Shown piece by piece: positions 1 to 5,428 of a stretch of DNA of 5,428 bases. Position 1 is the stretch's first letter. The number at the start of each line of letters is the position of its first letter. The translations under genes were made by a program, and so were the position numbers. The notes beneath the pieces are model-generated. The model was not told the DNA's origin. It ran no database searches and saw only the letters and a list, made by a program, of their open reading frames with translations. Origin of the DNA: DATMER01 sp036277235. Lineage in GTDB: Bacteria; Acidobacteriota; Thermoanaerobaculia; Multivoradales; UBA5704. Where the stretch lies: positions 1 through 5,428 of the forward strand of contig DASUNJ010000714.1 in assembly GCA_036277235.1 (NCBI GenBank), read 5' to 3'.

Positions 1-947
1 CGGACAGGCTGGAGCGGCTGCACCGCAACGTCCTCGTCGGTGGACGCCACCTGGCACTCCCCATCGAAGAGTACGACCGGCTCGACACCTGGGGAGATGC
101 GAACAACGCCTGGATCCGGGTCGCTCAGGAAATCGGAGGCCAGGCGGTGCTCGACGGCCTAGCCCGCGCCAACCTCTCCACGGCGGATGTTGACGCCCTC
201 ATCTTCGTCACGGTCACGGGCGTGGCCACCCCGTCGATCGATGCCCGGCTCATGAACCAGCTCGGCCTGCCGCCGCGGGTAAAGAGGATGCCCATCTTCG
301 GGCTCGGTTGCGTGGCCGGCGCGGCCGGGATCGCCCGGGCGGCTGACTACGTCCGCGCTTTCCCGGACCAGGTGGCGGTTCTCCTCTCGGTCGAGCTCTG
401 CTCCCTGACGCTCCAGGCCGAGGACCTCTCCATCCCGAACCTGATCGCCTCGGGCCTCTTCGGCGACGGCGCCGCTGCCGCCCTGATCGTGGGGGACGAC
501 CGTCCGGCCGACGGTCCCGAGATCGTCGCAACCCGCTCCATCTTCTACCCCGACTCGGAGCGGGTCATGGGCTGGGACATCTCCCAGGATGGCTTCAAGA
601 TCGTCCTCTCGTCCGAAGTGCCGGATGTGGTGCGCCAGTTCCTGCGGCGCGACGTGGACGCCTTTCTGGCCGACCAGGGCCTGACCCGCGCCGACATTTC
701 CTCCTGGGTCTGCCACCCCGGTGGCCCCAAGGTGCTGGAGGCGATGCAGGAGTCGCTGGAGCTCCCCGAGGGCGCGCTCGACGTGACCTGGCGCTGTCTG
801 CAGGAGGTCGGCAATCTCTCCTCCACCTCTGTCCTGCTGGTCCTGGCCGAGACCCTGGAGAACCATCGCCCCGAACCCGGAAGCTGGGGCATGATCACGG
901 CCATGGGCCCCGGCTTCTGCTCGGAGCTGGTGCTGCTCCGCTGGTGA
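1..947 (+). CDS. Type III polyketide synthase (chalcone/stilbene synthase-like), 5' end cut off by the window
   Basis: This enzyme condenses an acyl starter with malonyl units and cyclises the chain, using one cytosolic ketosynthase-like active site. The reading frame is open from base 3, so the ATG-like codon at 147 is not the true start; 314 residues are visible and roughly 45-60 N-terminal residues are missing. The visible part begins with a region ending in RHLALPIEEY, typical of bacterial members. The nucleophile Cys lies in FGLGCVAGAAG (codon 309-311), the His in WVCHPGGPK (codon 714-716) and the Asn in VGNLSSTS (codon 813-815). Their spacing of 135 and 33 residues closely matches plant chalcone synthase (139 and 33). 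The two gatekeeper Phe positions appear kept, in LFGDGAAA and DGFKIVLSS. The C-terminus, GPGFCSELVLLRW, is family-typical. The FAAL, ACP and methyltransferase downstream suggest a long-chain starter and an alkylresorcinol or alkylpyrone product; the exact product cannot be read from the sequence. Confidence 0.95.
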   Translation, partial: DRLERLHRNVLVGGRHLALPIEEYDRLDTWGDANNAWIRVAQEIGGQAVLDGLARANLSTADVDALIFVTVTGVATPSIDARLMNQLGLPPRVKRMPIFGLGCVAGAAGIARAADYVRAFPDQVAVLLSVELCSLTLQAEDLSIPNLIASGLFGDGAAAALIVGDDRPADGPEIVATRSIFYPDSERVMGWDISQDGFKIVLSSEVPDVVRQFLRRDVDAFLADQGLTRADISSWVCHPGGPKVLEAMQESLELPEGALDVTWRCLQEVGNLSSTSVLLVLAETLENHRPEPGSWGMITAMGPGFCSELVLLRW

Positions 948-988
948 ATCGCGCGAACGGGTGTATCCTACGGCTTGAGGGTTGCGTC

Positions 989-1708
989 ATGATAAGCCGA
1001 AAAAACTCCTTTCGGCTCCTCTATGGGGGCTTGTCCCCGGAGGAGAAGCCGCGTTACTCGATCGCGCGGGCGGCGCATTATCTGCACATCTCCCCCTCTA
1101 CGCTCCGTTCCTGGGTGCGAGGACGCGACTATCCGGTGAAAGGTGGTGTGGAGCACTGGCGTCCGCTGATCAAGGCTGCGGACCTGCTGTCTTTCAACAA
1201 TCTGATCGAGTCATACGTTCTGCGCGCCTTGCGCGTGGACCACAAGATGAAGATGCCAGCTGTTCGAGAGGCCTTGGACTATGCGCAGCGGGAGTTCGGG
1301 ATTTCCAGGCTGCTCCTGAGCGCCGAGCTCCAAGCGACGCCGGGAAACGTGTTTCTGGAACGCTTCGGCCAGCTCATCAATCTGAACCGCTCGGGCCAGT
1401 TGGCAGCCAGGCAGCTTTTGGATGCTGTTCTGAAGCGGGTTGAGCGCAACCCGGAGAACGGCCAACCGGTCAAGATGTTCCCAACGTCGTCCTACGACAT
1501 CAATGCGTTGCGGCATTCGCCGCAACTGGTCATGATCGACCCGGAAGTCTCTTTCGGTCGGCCGATCCTGGCGGGAAAGGGCGTTCGTACGGCGACGATC
1601 ATCAGTCGAATCGATGCCGGAGAAGAGCCACAGGACGTAGCCCAGGACTACGGTCTGGAACCTGAAGAGCTTGAAGCCGCGATCTCCTACGAACGAGCGG
1701 CCGCCTGA
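989..1708 (+). CDS. DUF433-domain antitoxin with N-terminal helix-turn-helix
   Basis: A 239-aa protein in two parts. Residues about 23-45 (YSIARAAHYLHISPSTLRSW region) form a MerR-like helix-turn-helix followed by GRDYP. Residues about 181-236 form a DUF433 domain, with VMIDPEVSFGRPILAGKGVR, then an acidic DYGLEPEELEAAISY helix. DUF433 proteins are known antitoxins of PIN-like toxins; this one should bind DNA through the N-terminus and neutralise the toxin encoded just downstream. The ATG at 989 is preferred over the in-frame GTG at 944: the GTG would overlap the PKS stop, the extra 15 residues look unlike the family, and a weak GAGG (977-980) precedes the ATG by 8 nt. The frame is fully open, unlike its toxin partner. 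Codon use is more AT-tolerant than in the flanking biosynthetic genes, consistent with separate acquisition. Autoregulation is likely for such modules, but no operator is proven. Confidence 0.85.
   Translation: MISRKNSFRLLYGGLSPEEKPRYSIARAAHYLHISPSTLRSWVRGRDYPVKGGVEHWRPLIKAADLLSFNNLIESYVLRALRVDHKMKMPAVREALDYAQREFGISRLLLSAELQATPGNVFLERFGQLINLNRSGQLAARQLLDAVLKRVERNPENGQPVKMFPTSSYDINALRHSPQLVMIDPEVSFGRPILAGKGVRTATIISRIDAGEEPQDVAQDYGLEPEELEAAISYERAAA
995..1017. repeat. Perfect 8-bp inverted repeat just after the antitoxin start codon
   Basis: AGCCGAAA at 995-1002 is the exact reverse complement of TTTCGGCT at 1010-1017, separated by a 7-nt loop. It starts 3 nt after the ATG at 989 and covers codons 3 to 10. 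As DNA it could be an operator for the antitoxin's own helix-turn-helix. As RNA it could form a hairpin that limits translation initiation. No T-tract follows, so it does not look like an intrinsic terminator for the PKS gene. The palindrome is seen directly; the function is inferred. Confidence 0.4.
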
Positions 1709-2121
1709 GCCGACGTTCTTTGTCGACGAGAATCTCTGCGGCATCTTCACTGCGCGGCTGAGGCTTGCTGGGCCTCCGTATAGAGGAGCTGCCCAACCAC
1801 CTTCCTAGAGGTACCAAAGACACTGTCTGGCTGCCGTTTGTAGGCAACCAGGGATGGGTAGCCCTTACCATGGATCTCTTCAAGGACGATCCAGAAGAGC
1901 AACTCGCCTTGATTGTCCATGGAGTGCCGGTGTTCGTTCTTGTGGGTCAAGCGACGCAGCAACAGCGTGCCGACGTTTTTCTCAGAAAGCTCAAGTGGGT
2001 CCGCCGGACCATCGCGGCGCGCACCGAGCCGTTCATGGCGCGGATTTCCGTAGCGACCGGCAACCACACCATTACGTCGTTCAACGATCTCATGAACCGC
2101 TATGCGCGAAGGCGGCGTTAG
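1671..2121 (+). pseudogene. PIN-like (VapC45/DUF5615-type) toxin, disrupted by a single-base frameshift
   Basis: The toxin is split between two frames. The N-terminal part, PTFFVDENLCGIFTARLRLA, is read from 1710 to 1769, with an upstream TTG at 1671 as the only near-plausible start after the in-frame stop at 1638. The remainder, read in the next frame from 1771, begins GLRIEELPNHLPRGTKDTVW and continues through GWVALTMD and VPVFVLVGQAT to the TAG at 2119-2121. Removing one G from GGG (1770-1772) joins them into a continuous protein of about 149 aa, matching the expected size and motif order of PIN-like RNases paired with DUF433 antitoxins. Acidic residues in FFVDENL, GTKDTVW and LTMD would be metal-site candidates. 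PNHLP stands where I recall an Asp-His-Phe in relatives, a possible second lesion. The TTG-started downstream frame at 1765 lacks the first catalytic strand, so it is unlikely to make an active toxin alone. A sequencing error or recoding remains possible. Confidence 0.75.
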
Positions 2122-2128
2122 TCCCGGC

Positions 2129-2134
2129 TAAGAT
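2129..2134 (+). promoter_or_regulatory. Candidate -10 element for the methyltransferase-ACP-FAAL-flavoprotein genes
   Basis: TAAGAT ends 7 nt before the ATG at 2142, and no purine-rich ribosome-binding site lies in between. If this is a -10 box, transcription would start at or next to the A of the ATG and give a leaderless message. This would let the biosynthetic genes downstream of the inserted TA module be expressed on their own. No convincing -35 hexamer is visible about 17 nt upstream, so the call is weak. Confidence 0.25.
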
Positions 2135-2141
2135 ACCGACG

Positions 2142-2729
2142 ATGAGCACCCTCGCCGGCTTCGACTCCCGCATCCTCTTCACCGCGCTGGTGATCCTGGC
2201 CGCGGTGGGCCGGCTGCTGGAGGTGCGGATCGCGAACCGCAACCGGCGGCTGCTCCTGGCGCGCGGCGGGATCGAGGTCTCGCCCGGCCATTACCCCTGG
2301 ATGGTCGCTCTCCACACGACCTGGCTGATTGCCTGCGTGGCGGAGGTCTGGCTGCTCGATCGGCCCTTCATCCCCTGGCTGGGAGTCACCGCCCTGGCTC
2401 TCTTCCTTGCCGCTTTCGCTCTGCGCTACTGGGTCATCTCCACCCTGGGGGAGCGCTGGACCACCCGCATCGTCTGCCTGCCGGGGGTCGCTCCGGTCAC
2501 CGGCGGACCCTACCGCTGGCTGCGGCACCCGAACTACCTCGCCGTCATCCTGGAGATCGCCTCGCTGCCGCTCGTCCACACGGCCTGGCTGACCGCCCTG
2601 GCCTTCTCCTTGCTGAATGCAATTCTGCTGAGGGTCCGCATCCGGGCCGAGGAAGAGGGGCTCTCGCGGCTGTCCGGCTATGATGAGGCGTTCGCCGGCC
2701 GACCGAGGCTGATTCCGGGTGGACGATGA
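2142..2729 (+). CDS. ICMT-like integral membrane methyltransferase
   Basis: A 195-aa membrane protein of the isoprenylcysteine carboxyl methyltransferase family, which transfers a methyl group from S-adenosylmethionine to a lipid-like acceptor. Hydrophobic segments lie at about residues 11-26, 51-72, 77-98 and 133-165, the last long enough for a helical hairpin. The cofactor-binding signature GGPYRWLRHPNYLAV occupies residues 121-135, and the acidic RIRAEEEGL follows at 167-175; both are family hallmarks. The frame is open further upstream to 1854, but that stretch overlaps the toxin in another frame, so the ATG at 2142 is chosen. No ribosome-binding site is obvious. The likely role beside a type III PKS is O-methylation of an alkylresorcinol or alkylpyrone, by analogy with SrsB of Streptomyces griseus and BpsB of Bacillus subtilis; the substrate is inferred. 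Its stop overlaps the next start by 4 nt (ATGA). Confidence 0.88.
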   Translation: MSTLAGFDSRILFTALVILAAVGRLLEVRIANRNRRLLLARGGIEVSPGHYPWMVALHTTWLIACVAEVWLLDRPFIPWLGVTALALFLAAFALRYWVISTLGERWTTRIVCLPGVAPVTGGPYRWLRHPNYLAVILEIASLPLVHTAWLTALAFSLLNAILLRVRIRAEEEGLSRLSGYDEAFAGRPRLIPGGR

Positions 2730-2968
2730 TGGATGCGACGATTCTAGAAGGTATTGCACAGGTGGCGCAGGAGCACCTGGGATGGCAGGGTCCGCTCACC
2801 GCGGACATGCGGCTCGTGGAAGACCTTCGCCTCGACTCGGTCCGGCTGCTGACTCTGGCCTCCGAGGTCGAGAACCGCTTCCGCGTCCTCCTCGACGAGG
2901 CGGACGAGCTCGCCATCGAGACGGTGGGCGACCTGGTCGCGATCGTCCGGAGGAAGCTCGGTGCCTGA
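2726..2968 (+). CDS. Stand-alone acyl carrier protein
   Basis: An 80-aa protein of normal ACP length. The Ser in EDLRLDSVRLLTLASEVE (Ser38, codon 2837-2839) is the predicted attachment site for 4'-phosphopantetheine, in the usual Asp-Ser context at the start of helix 2. Acidic residues follow (EVE, LLDEADELAIE), as expected for partner recognition. The first ATG (2726) overlaps the methyltransferase stop; a second in-frame ATG at 2729 is better spaced from GGGTGGA (2717-2723), so the protein may start one residue later. Position between the methyltransferase and the FAAL suggests it receives an acyl group from the FAAL and presents it to the type III PKS. This is not the housekeeping AcpP sequence; the DSV at the attachment site differs from the DSL common in fatty acid ACPs. 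Confidence 0.9.
   Translation: MMDATILEGIAQVAQEHLGWQGPLTADMRLVEDLRLDSVRLLTLASEVENRFRVLLDEADELAIETVGDLVAIVRRKLGA
2949..2955 (+). promoter_or_regulatory. Ribosome-binding site that fixes the GTG start of the FAAL gene
   Basis: GGAGGAA lies 5 nt before the GTG at 2961, inside the 3' end of the ACP gene. This near-consensus Shine-Dalgarno sequence supports the GTG start and the 8-nt overlap GTGCCTGA with the ACP stop. It is the strongest such site seen in the window. Confidence 0.7.
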
Positions 2969-4745
2969 CGGCCTTCCCAATAAGACGCTGATCGATCTCC
3001 TGGAGCGCGCCGGCCGGCATCCCGAAGGCGGTATCCGCTTCCTGGATCGGGCCGAGCGCGACCGGTGGGTCGGTTGGACGGAGATCCGGGAGCGGGCCCA
3101 AGGCGTCTGCGGCGGTCTGCGCGATCTCGGGATCGGGCACGGCGAGCGGGTGGCCCTCGTCTTCCCGACCGGGCTGGAGTTTTTCGAAGCTCTCTTCGGG
3201 ACCCTGCTGGCGGGAGCCGTGCCGGTCCCGCTCTATCCGCCTGTCCGGCTCGGACGGCTGGATGAATACTTCCGGCGTACGGCCCGGATGCTGGAGGTCT
3301 CGGGCGCCCGGCTGGTTCTGGCGGATGCCCGGGTGCGCCGCATTCTGGGCGAGGCGGTCGCCGCGGCCTGCCCGCTGCTCGGCTGCCGCACGGTGGACGA
3401 GGTCCGCCGGACTCAGGACCTGAACATCGGCGAAGCGGTGCGGGTCGATCCCTCCGATCTCGGGCTCGTCCAGTTCTCCTCGGGCACCACGGTCGAGCCC
3501 AAGCCGGTGGCTCTCAGCCATCGCGCCCTTGTCGCACAGGTCGAGGCCATCAACGGCAGCTGGCAGGACACGGACGGTCATCGGGAGAGCGGCGTGTCCT
3601 GGCTCCCTCTCTACCACGACATGGGGTTGATCGGCTGCGTGTTCAGCGCCCTGGATCGGGACGCCTCCCTGACCTTGCTCGGCCCGGAGCAGTTCGTGGC
3701 ACGCCCGGCCCTCTGGCTGCGCGCGATCTCCCGCTGGAAGGCGACGATCTCGCCGGCCCCCAACTTCGCCTATGCCCTCTGCCTCACCCGCATCTCCGAC
3801 GCCGAGATGGAGGGGGTTGACCTTTCCTCCTGGCATACCGCGCTCAATGGAGCCGAGGCGGTCTCTCCCCCGGTGCTCCGCGCCTTCTGCGAGCGTTTCG
3901 CCCGCTGGGGGTTCCGGCCCGAGGCCCTCACTCCCGTCTACGGCCTCTCGGAGGCGGCCCTGGCCGTGACCTTCTCCGACCCGAGCAGCCCATTCCGTTC
4001 CGTGCGGGTGGAGCGCGACGCCCTGGCCCGCGAGGGGCTCGTCCGGGAAGCGGAGGAGGGCCGCGAAATCGTCTCCGTGGGCCGGCCATTGCCCAATTTC
4101 GACCTGGAGATCCGCGACGAAGGAGGCCGCGCATTGCCTCCGGACCGGGTGGGCCGGGTCTGGATCCAGGGTCCCTCCCTCATGGACGGCTACCTGAACG
4201 CGCCCGAGGCCACCGCCCGAGCCCTGCGCGACGGCTGGCTCGACACCGGAGACCTCGGTTTCCTGCGCGGAGGCGAGCTCTACCTGACCGGCCGCGCCAA
4301 GGACGTGGTCATCCTCCGGGGGAGGAATCACGCGCCCGAGGAGATCGAGCGCTCTCTCGAAGGCGTCCCCGGAGTCCGGACCGGCTGCGCCGTGGCCGTG
4401 AGCTGGATGCCTGAGCTGCCGGAGGGGAACACCGAAGGCGAGCGGCTCGTGCTCCTCGTGGAAGAGGCGCGGAATGCCAGTCCCCAGCAGCTCGAAGCGC
4501 TCCCGGAGGCCTGCCGCGAAGCCGTGCTCGGAGCCGTCGGGCTCGCGGTCGACGAGGTCGTCGTGCTGGAACCCGGAACCCTCCCCCGAACCTCCTCGGG
4601 CAAGCTCCGGCGGCAGGAGGCTTTGCGCCTCTGGCTCGCGGGCGAGCTCCAGCCGCCCGAGCCGGTCACCCCCCTGCGGATGGCGGGAGCCGTGGCGCGG
4701 TCGGGTCTGGCTTATGCGCGGTACCGGTGGAGCCGCAATGGCTGA
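2961..4745 (+). CDS. Fatty acyl-AMP ligase (FAAL)-like adenylate-forming enzyme
   Basis: A 594-aa member of the ANL superfamily that should activate a fatty acid with ATP to acyl-AMP and pass it to a carrier protein. Motifs in order: the ATP-loop FSSGTTVEPKPVALSH (about 172-187), SWLPLYHDMGLIG (213-225), NGAEAVSPPV, YGLSEAALAVTF (327-338), TGDLGF (429-434), GRAKDVVILRGRNH (444-457) and the adenylation Lys548 in TSSGKLRRQ. SWLPLYHDMGLIG, the VERDALA-to-VSVGRPLP segment and RGRNHAPEEIE are characteristic of FAALs rather than acyl-CoA ligases. The ATP loop is unusual: Val and Pro occupy places that are Gly in the canonical SGTTGxPKG. Overlap with the ACP makes that ACP the probable acceptor. The C-terminus carries a short Ala/Arg-rich tail (about 573-594). 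Chain length and direct loading of the PKS are inferred. Confidence 0.9.
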   Translation: MPDGLPNKTLIDLLERAGRHPEGGIRFLDRAERDRWVGWTEIRERAQGVCGGLRDLGIGHGERVALVFPTGLEFFEALFGTLLAGAVPVPLYPPVRLGRLDEYFRRTARMLEVSGARLVLADARVRRILGEAVAAACPLLGCRTVDEVRRTQDLNIGEAVRVDPSDLGLVQFSSGTTVEPKPVALSHRALVAQVEAINGSWQDTDGHRESGVSWLPLYHDMGLIGCVFSALDRDASLTLLGPEQFVARPALWLRAISRWKATISPAPNFAYALCLTRISDAEMEGVDLSSWHTALNGAEAVSPPVLRAFCERFARWGFRPEALTPVYGLSEAALAVTFSDPSSPFRSVRVERDALAREGLVREAEEGREIVSVGRPLPNFDLEIRDEGGRALPPDRVGRVWIQGPSLMDGYLNAPEATARALRDGWLDTGDLGFLRGGELYLTGRAKDVVILRGRNHAPEEIERSLEGVPGVRTGCAVAVSWMPELPEGNTEGERLVLLVEEARNASPQQLEALPEACREAVLGAVGLAVDEVVVLEPGTLPRTSSGKLRRQEALRLWLAGELQPPEPVTPLRMAGAVARSGLAYARYRWSRNG

Positions 4746-5428
4746 CCTCCTCGTCATTGGCGGCGGTCCATCCGGGCTCGCCACCGCGATCCGCGCCCGG
4801 CTTGCCGGGCTCGACTCCGCTGTCCTGGAGCGTTTCCATCCCCCGATCGACAAGGCCTGCGGCGAGGGGTTGATGCCCGATGCCGTGGCCCGCCTGCGGG
4901 AAATCGGGGTCGACCCGGGAGGCTTCCCCTTCCGGGGCATCCGCTACGTGGATGGCGACCTCGTGGCCGAGGGGATCTTCCCTCACGCGGGCGGGCTCGG
5001 CGTCCGGCGCGTCGAGCTTCATGAAGCCCTGGTCCGCCGGGCGGAGGAGACCGGCGTCGAGCTGTTCTGGGGAGTCTCCGCCCTCGGGCTCGAATCCGAC
5101 GGCGTCCTCACCGACCAGGGAAAGATCCCGGCGCGCTGGATCGCGGGAGCGGACGGTCTCCTTTCCCGGGTGCGGAAGTGGGCCGGCCTCGAAGGCGGAC
5201 CCGGACCGCTCCGACGCTTCGGTGTCCGCCGCCACTACGCGATTCCTCCCTGGGCCGATCTGGTCGAGGTCCATTGGGGTCCCTCCTGCGAGGCGTATGT
5301 GACGCCGGTGGGACCGGACGAGATCGGCGTCGCCCTGCTCTGGAGCGACGGCAAATCGGATTTCGACGATCTTCTGGAGCGCCTTCCCGACTTGCAGGAG
5401 CGGCTCGCGGATGCGCCGGTCGGCTCCC
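4738..5428 (+). CDS. FAD-dependent monooxygenase/reductase (class A / geranylgeranyl reductase-like), 3' end outside window
   Basis: The ATG at 4738 overlaps the FAAL stop by 8 nt (ATGGCTGA) and is preceded by GGTGGAG (4726-4732), 5 nt upstream. The frame is open to the window end, giving 230 residues of a protein expected to be about 350-400. The N-terminus is a Rossmann dinucleotide-binding fold, LLVIGGGPSGLATAI (residues 4-18), closed by the acidic E31 in VLER. IDKACGEGLMPDAV (37-50) is typical of the geranylgeranyl reductase/monooxygenase branch. IAGADGLLSRVRKW (135-148) is the second FAD-contacting motif of class A flavoprotein hydroxylases. Beside a type III PKS and a methyltransferase, ring hydroxylation of a phenolic lipid (as by SrsC) is the simplest role; reduction of an unsaturated chain is the alternative. 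The C-terminal substrate domain is not seen, so these cannot be separated. Confidence 0.9.
   Translation, partial: MADLLVIGGGPSGLATAIRARLAGLDSAVLERFHPPIDKACGEGLMPDAVARLREIGVDPGGFPFRGIRYVDGDLVAEGIFPHAGGLGVRRVELHEALVRRAEETGVELFWGVSALGLESDGVLTDQGKIPARWIAGADGLLSRVRKWAGLEGGPGPLRRFGVRRHYAIPPWADLVEVHWGPSCEAYVTPVGPDEIGVALLWSDGKSDFDDLLERLPDLQERLADAPVGS

Larger units (their letters stand above)
948..2121 (+). other. Lower-GC toxin-antitoxin island inside the biosynthetic operon
   Basis: The segment between the PKS stop and the methyltransferase start holds only the DUF433 antitoxin and the broken PIN-like toxin. Hand counting gives 30/60 G+C for 1861-1920 and 33/60 for 2041-2100, against 43/60 for 2161-2220 and 47/60 for 3301-3360. 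Codons such as ATA and AGA appear here. The module fits tightly, with 41 nt on the left and 20 nt on the right between genes. I saw no transposase, terminal inverted repeat or clear target duplication, so the mode of entry is unknown. Confidence 0.55.

Noticed and set aside
159..866. A 235-codon minus-strand frame opposite the PKS
   Set aside because: It is a shadow of the PKS coding frame, with no domain signature.
944..988. GTG start for the antitoxin overlapping the PKS stop
   Set aside because: The extra 15 residues do not resemble the family, and the ATG at 989 has a weak ribosome-binding site and the expected distance to the helix-turn-helix.
995..1017. Intrinsic terminator for the PKS transcript
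   Set aside because: The stem is followed by CCTCTATGGG rather than a T-tract and lies inside the antitoxin reading frame.
1854..2141. N-terminal extension of the methyltransferase by 96 residues
   Set aside because: The extension overlaps the toxin in another frame and has no membrane or family character. The ATG at 2142 gives a normal-length ICMT-like protein.
948..2141. Target-site duplication or terminal inverted repeats bordering the TA module
   Set aside because: Comparison by eye of the 41-nt left and 20-nt right spacers gave only short, imperfect similarity (ATCCTACGG versus ATACCGACG), which is not enough to claim a duplication.
2796..4940. A 714-codon open frame on the minus strand across the ACP, FAAL and flavoprotein genes
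   Set aside because: It is antisense to three genes with clear family motifs. Its translation is low-complexity, rich in Gly, Arg, Pro and Glu, with no recognisable domain; long antisense frames are common in high-GC DNA.

Overview
The window carries part of a compact, high-GC biosynthetic operon for a phenolic or pyrone lipid, all on the + strand. It is interrupted by a lower-GC toxin-antitoxin (TA) module whose toxin gene is frameshifted. No RNA gene, insertion sequence, CRISPR array or convincing terminator was seen. High GC, tightly overlapping genes and this gene mix suggest a soil- or sediment-type bacterium, for example Acidobacteriota, Myxococcota or Gemmatimonadota. The sequence alone does not settle the phylum.

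Layout. 1-947 holds the 3' part of a type III polyketide synthase (chalcone/stilbene synthase fold) with its Cys-His-Asn triad visible. 989-1708 is a 239-aa DUF433-type antitoxin with an N-terminal helix-turn-helix. About 1671-2121 is a PIN-like (VapC45-like) toxin split by a single-base frameshift near the GGG at 1770-1772. 2142-2729 is an isoprenylcysteine carboxyl methyltransferase (ICMT)-like membrane methyltransferase. 2726-2968 is a stand-alone acyl carrier protein (ACP). 2961-4745 is a fatty acyl-AMP ligase (FAAL). 4738-5428 is the start of an FAD-dependent monooxygenase/reductase that runs off the window.

How the genes may work together (inference). The FAAL activates a free fatty acid as acyl-AMP and loads it on the adjacent ACP. 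The type III PKS extends that starter with malonyl units and cyclises it to an alkylresorcinol or alkylpyrone. The ICMT-like enzyme O-methylates the product and the flavoprotein hydroxylates or reduces it. The PKS, ICMT-like methyltransferase and flavoprotein set resembles the Streptomyces griseus srsABC phenolic-lipid operon. The dedicated FAAL-ACP pair for starter supply is the notable addition. The last four genes overlap by 4, 8 and 8 nt, which indicates translational coupling.

The TA module sits exactly between the PKS and the methyltransferase. Its base composition differs from the flanks: by hand count, 30 of 60 bases are G/C at 1861-1920, against 47 of 60 at 3301-3360. It looks like a later insertion in which the toxin has since been inactivated while the antitoxin frame stays open.
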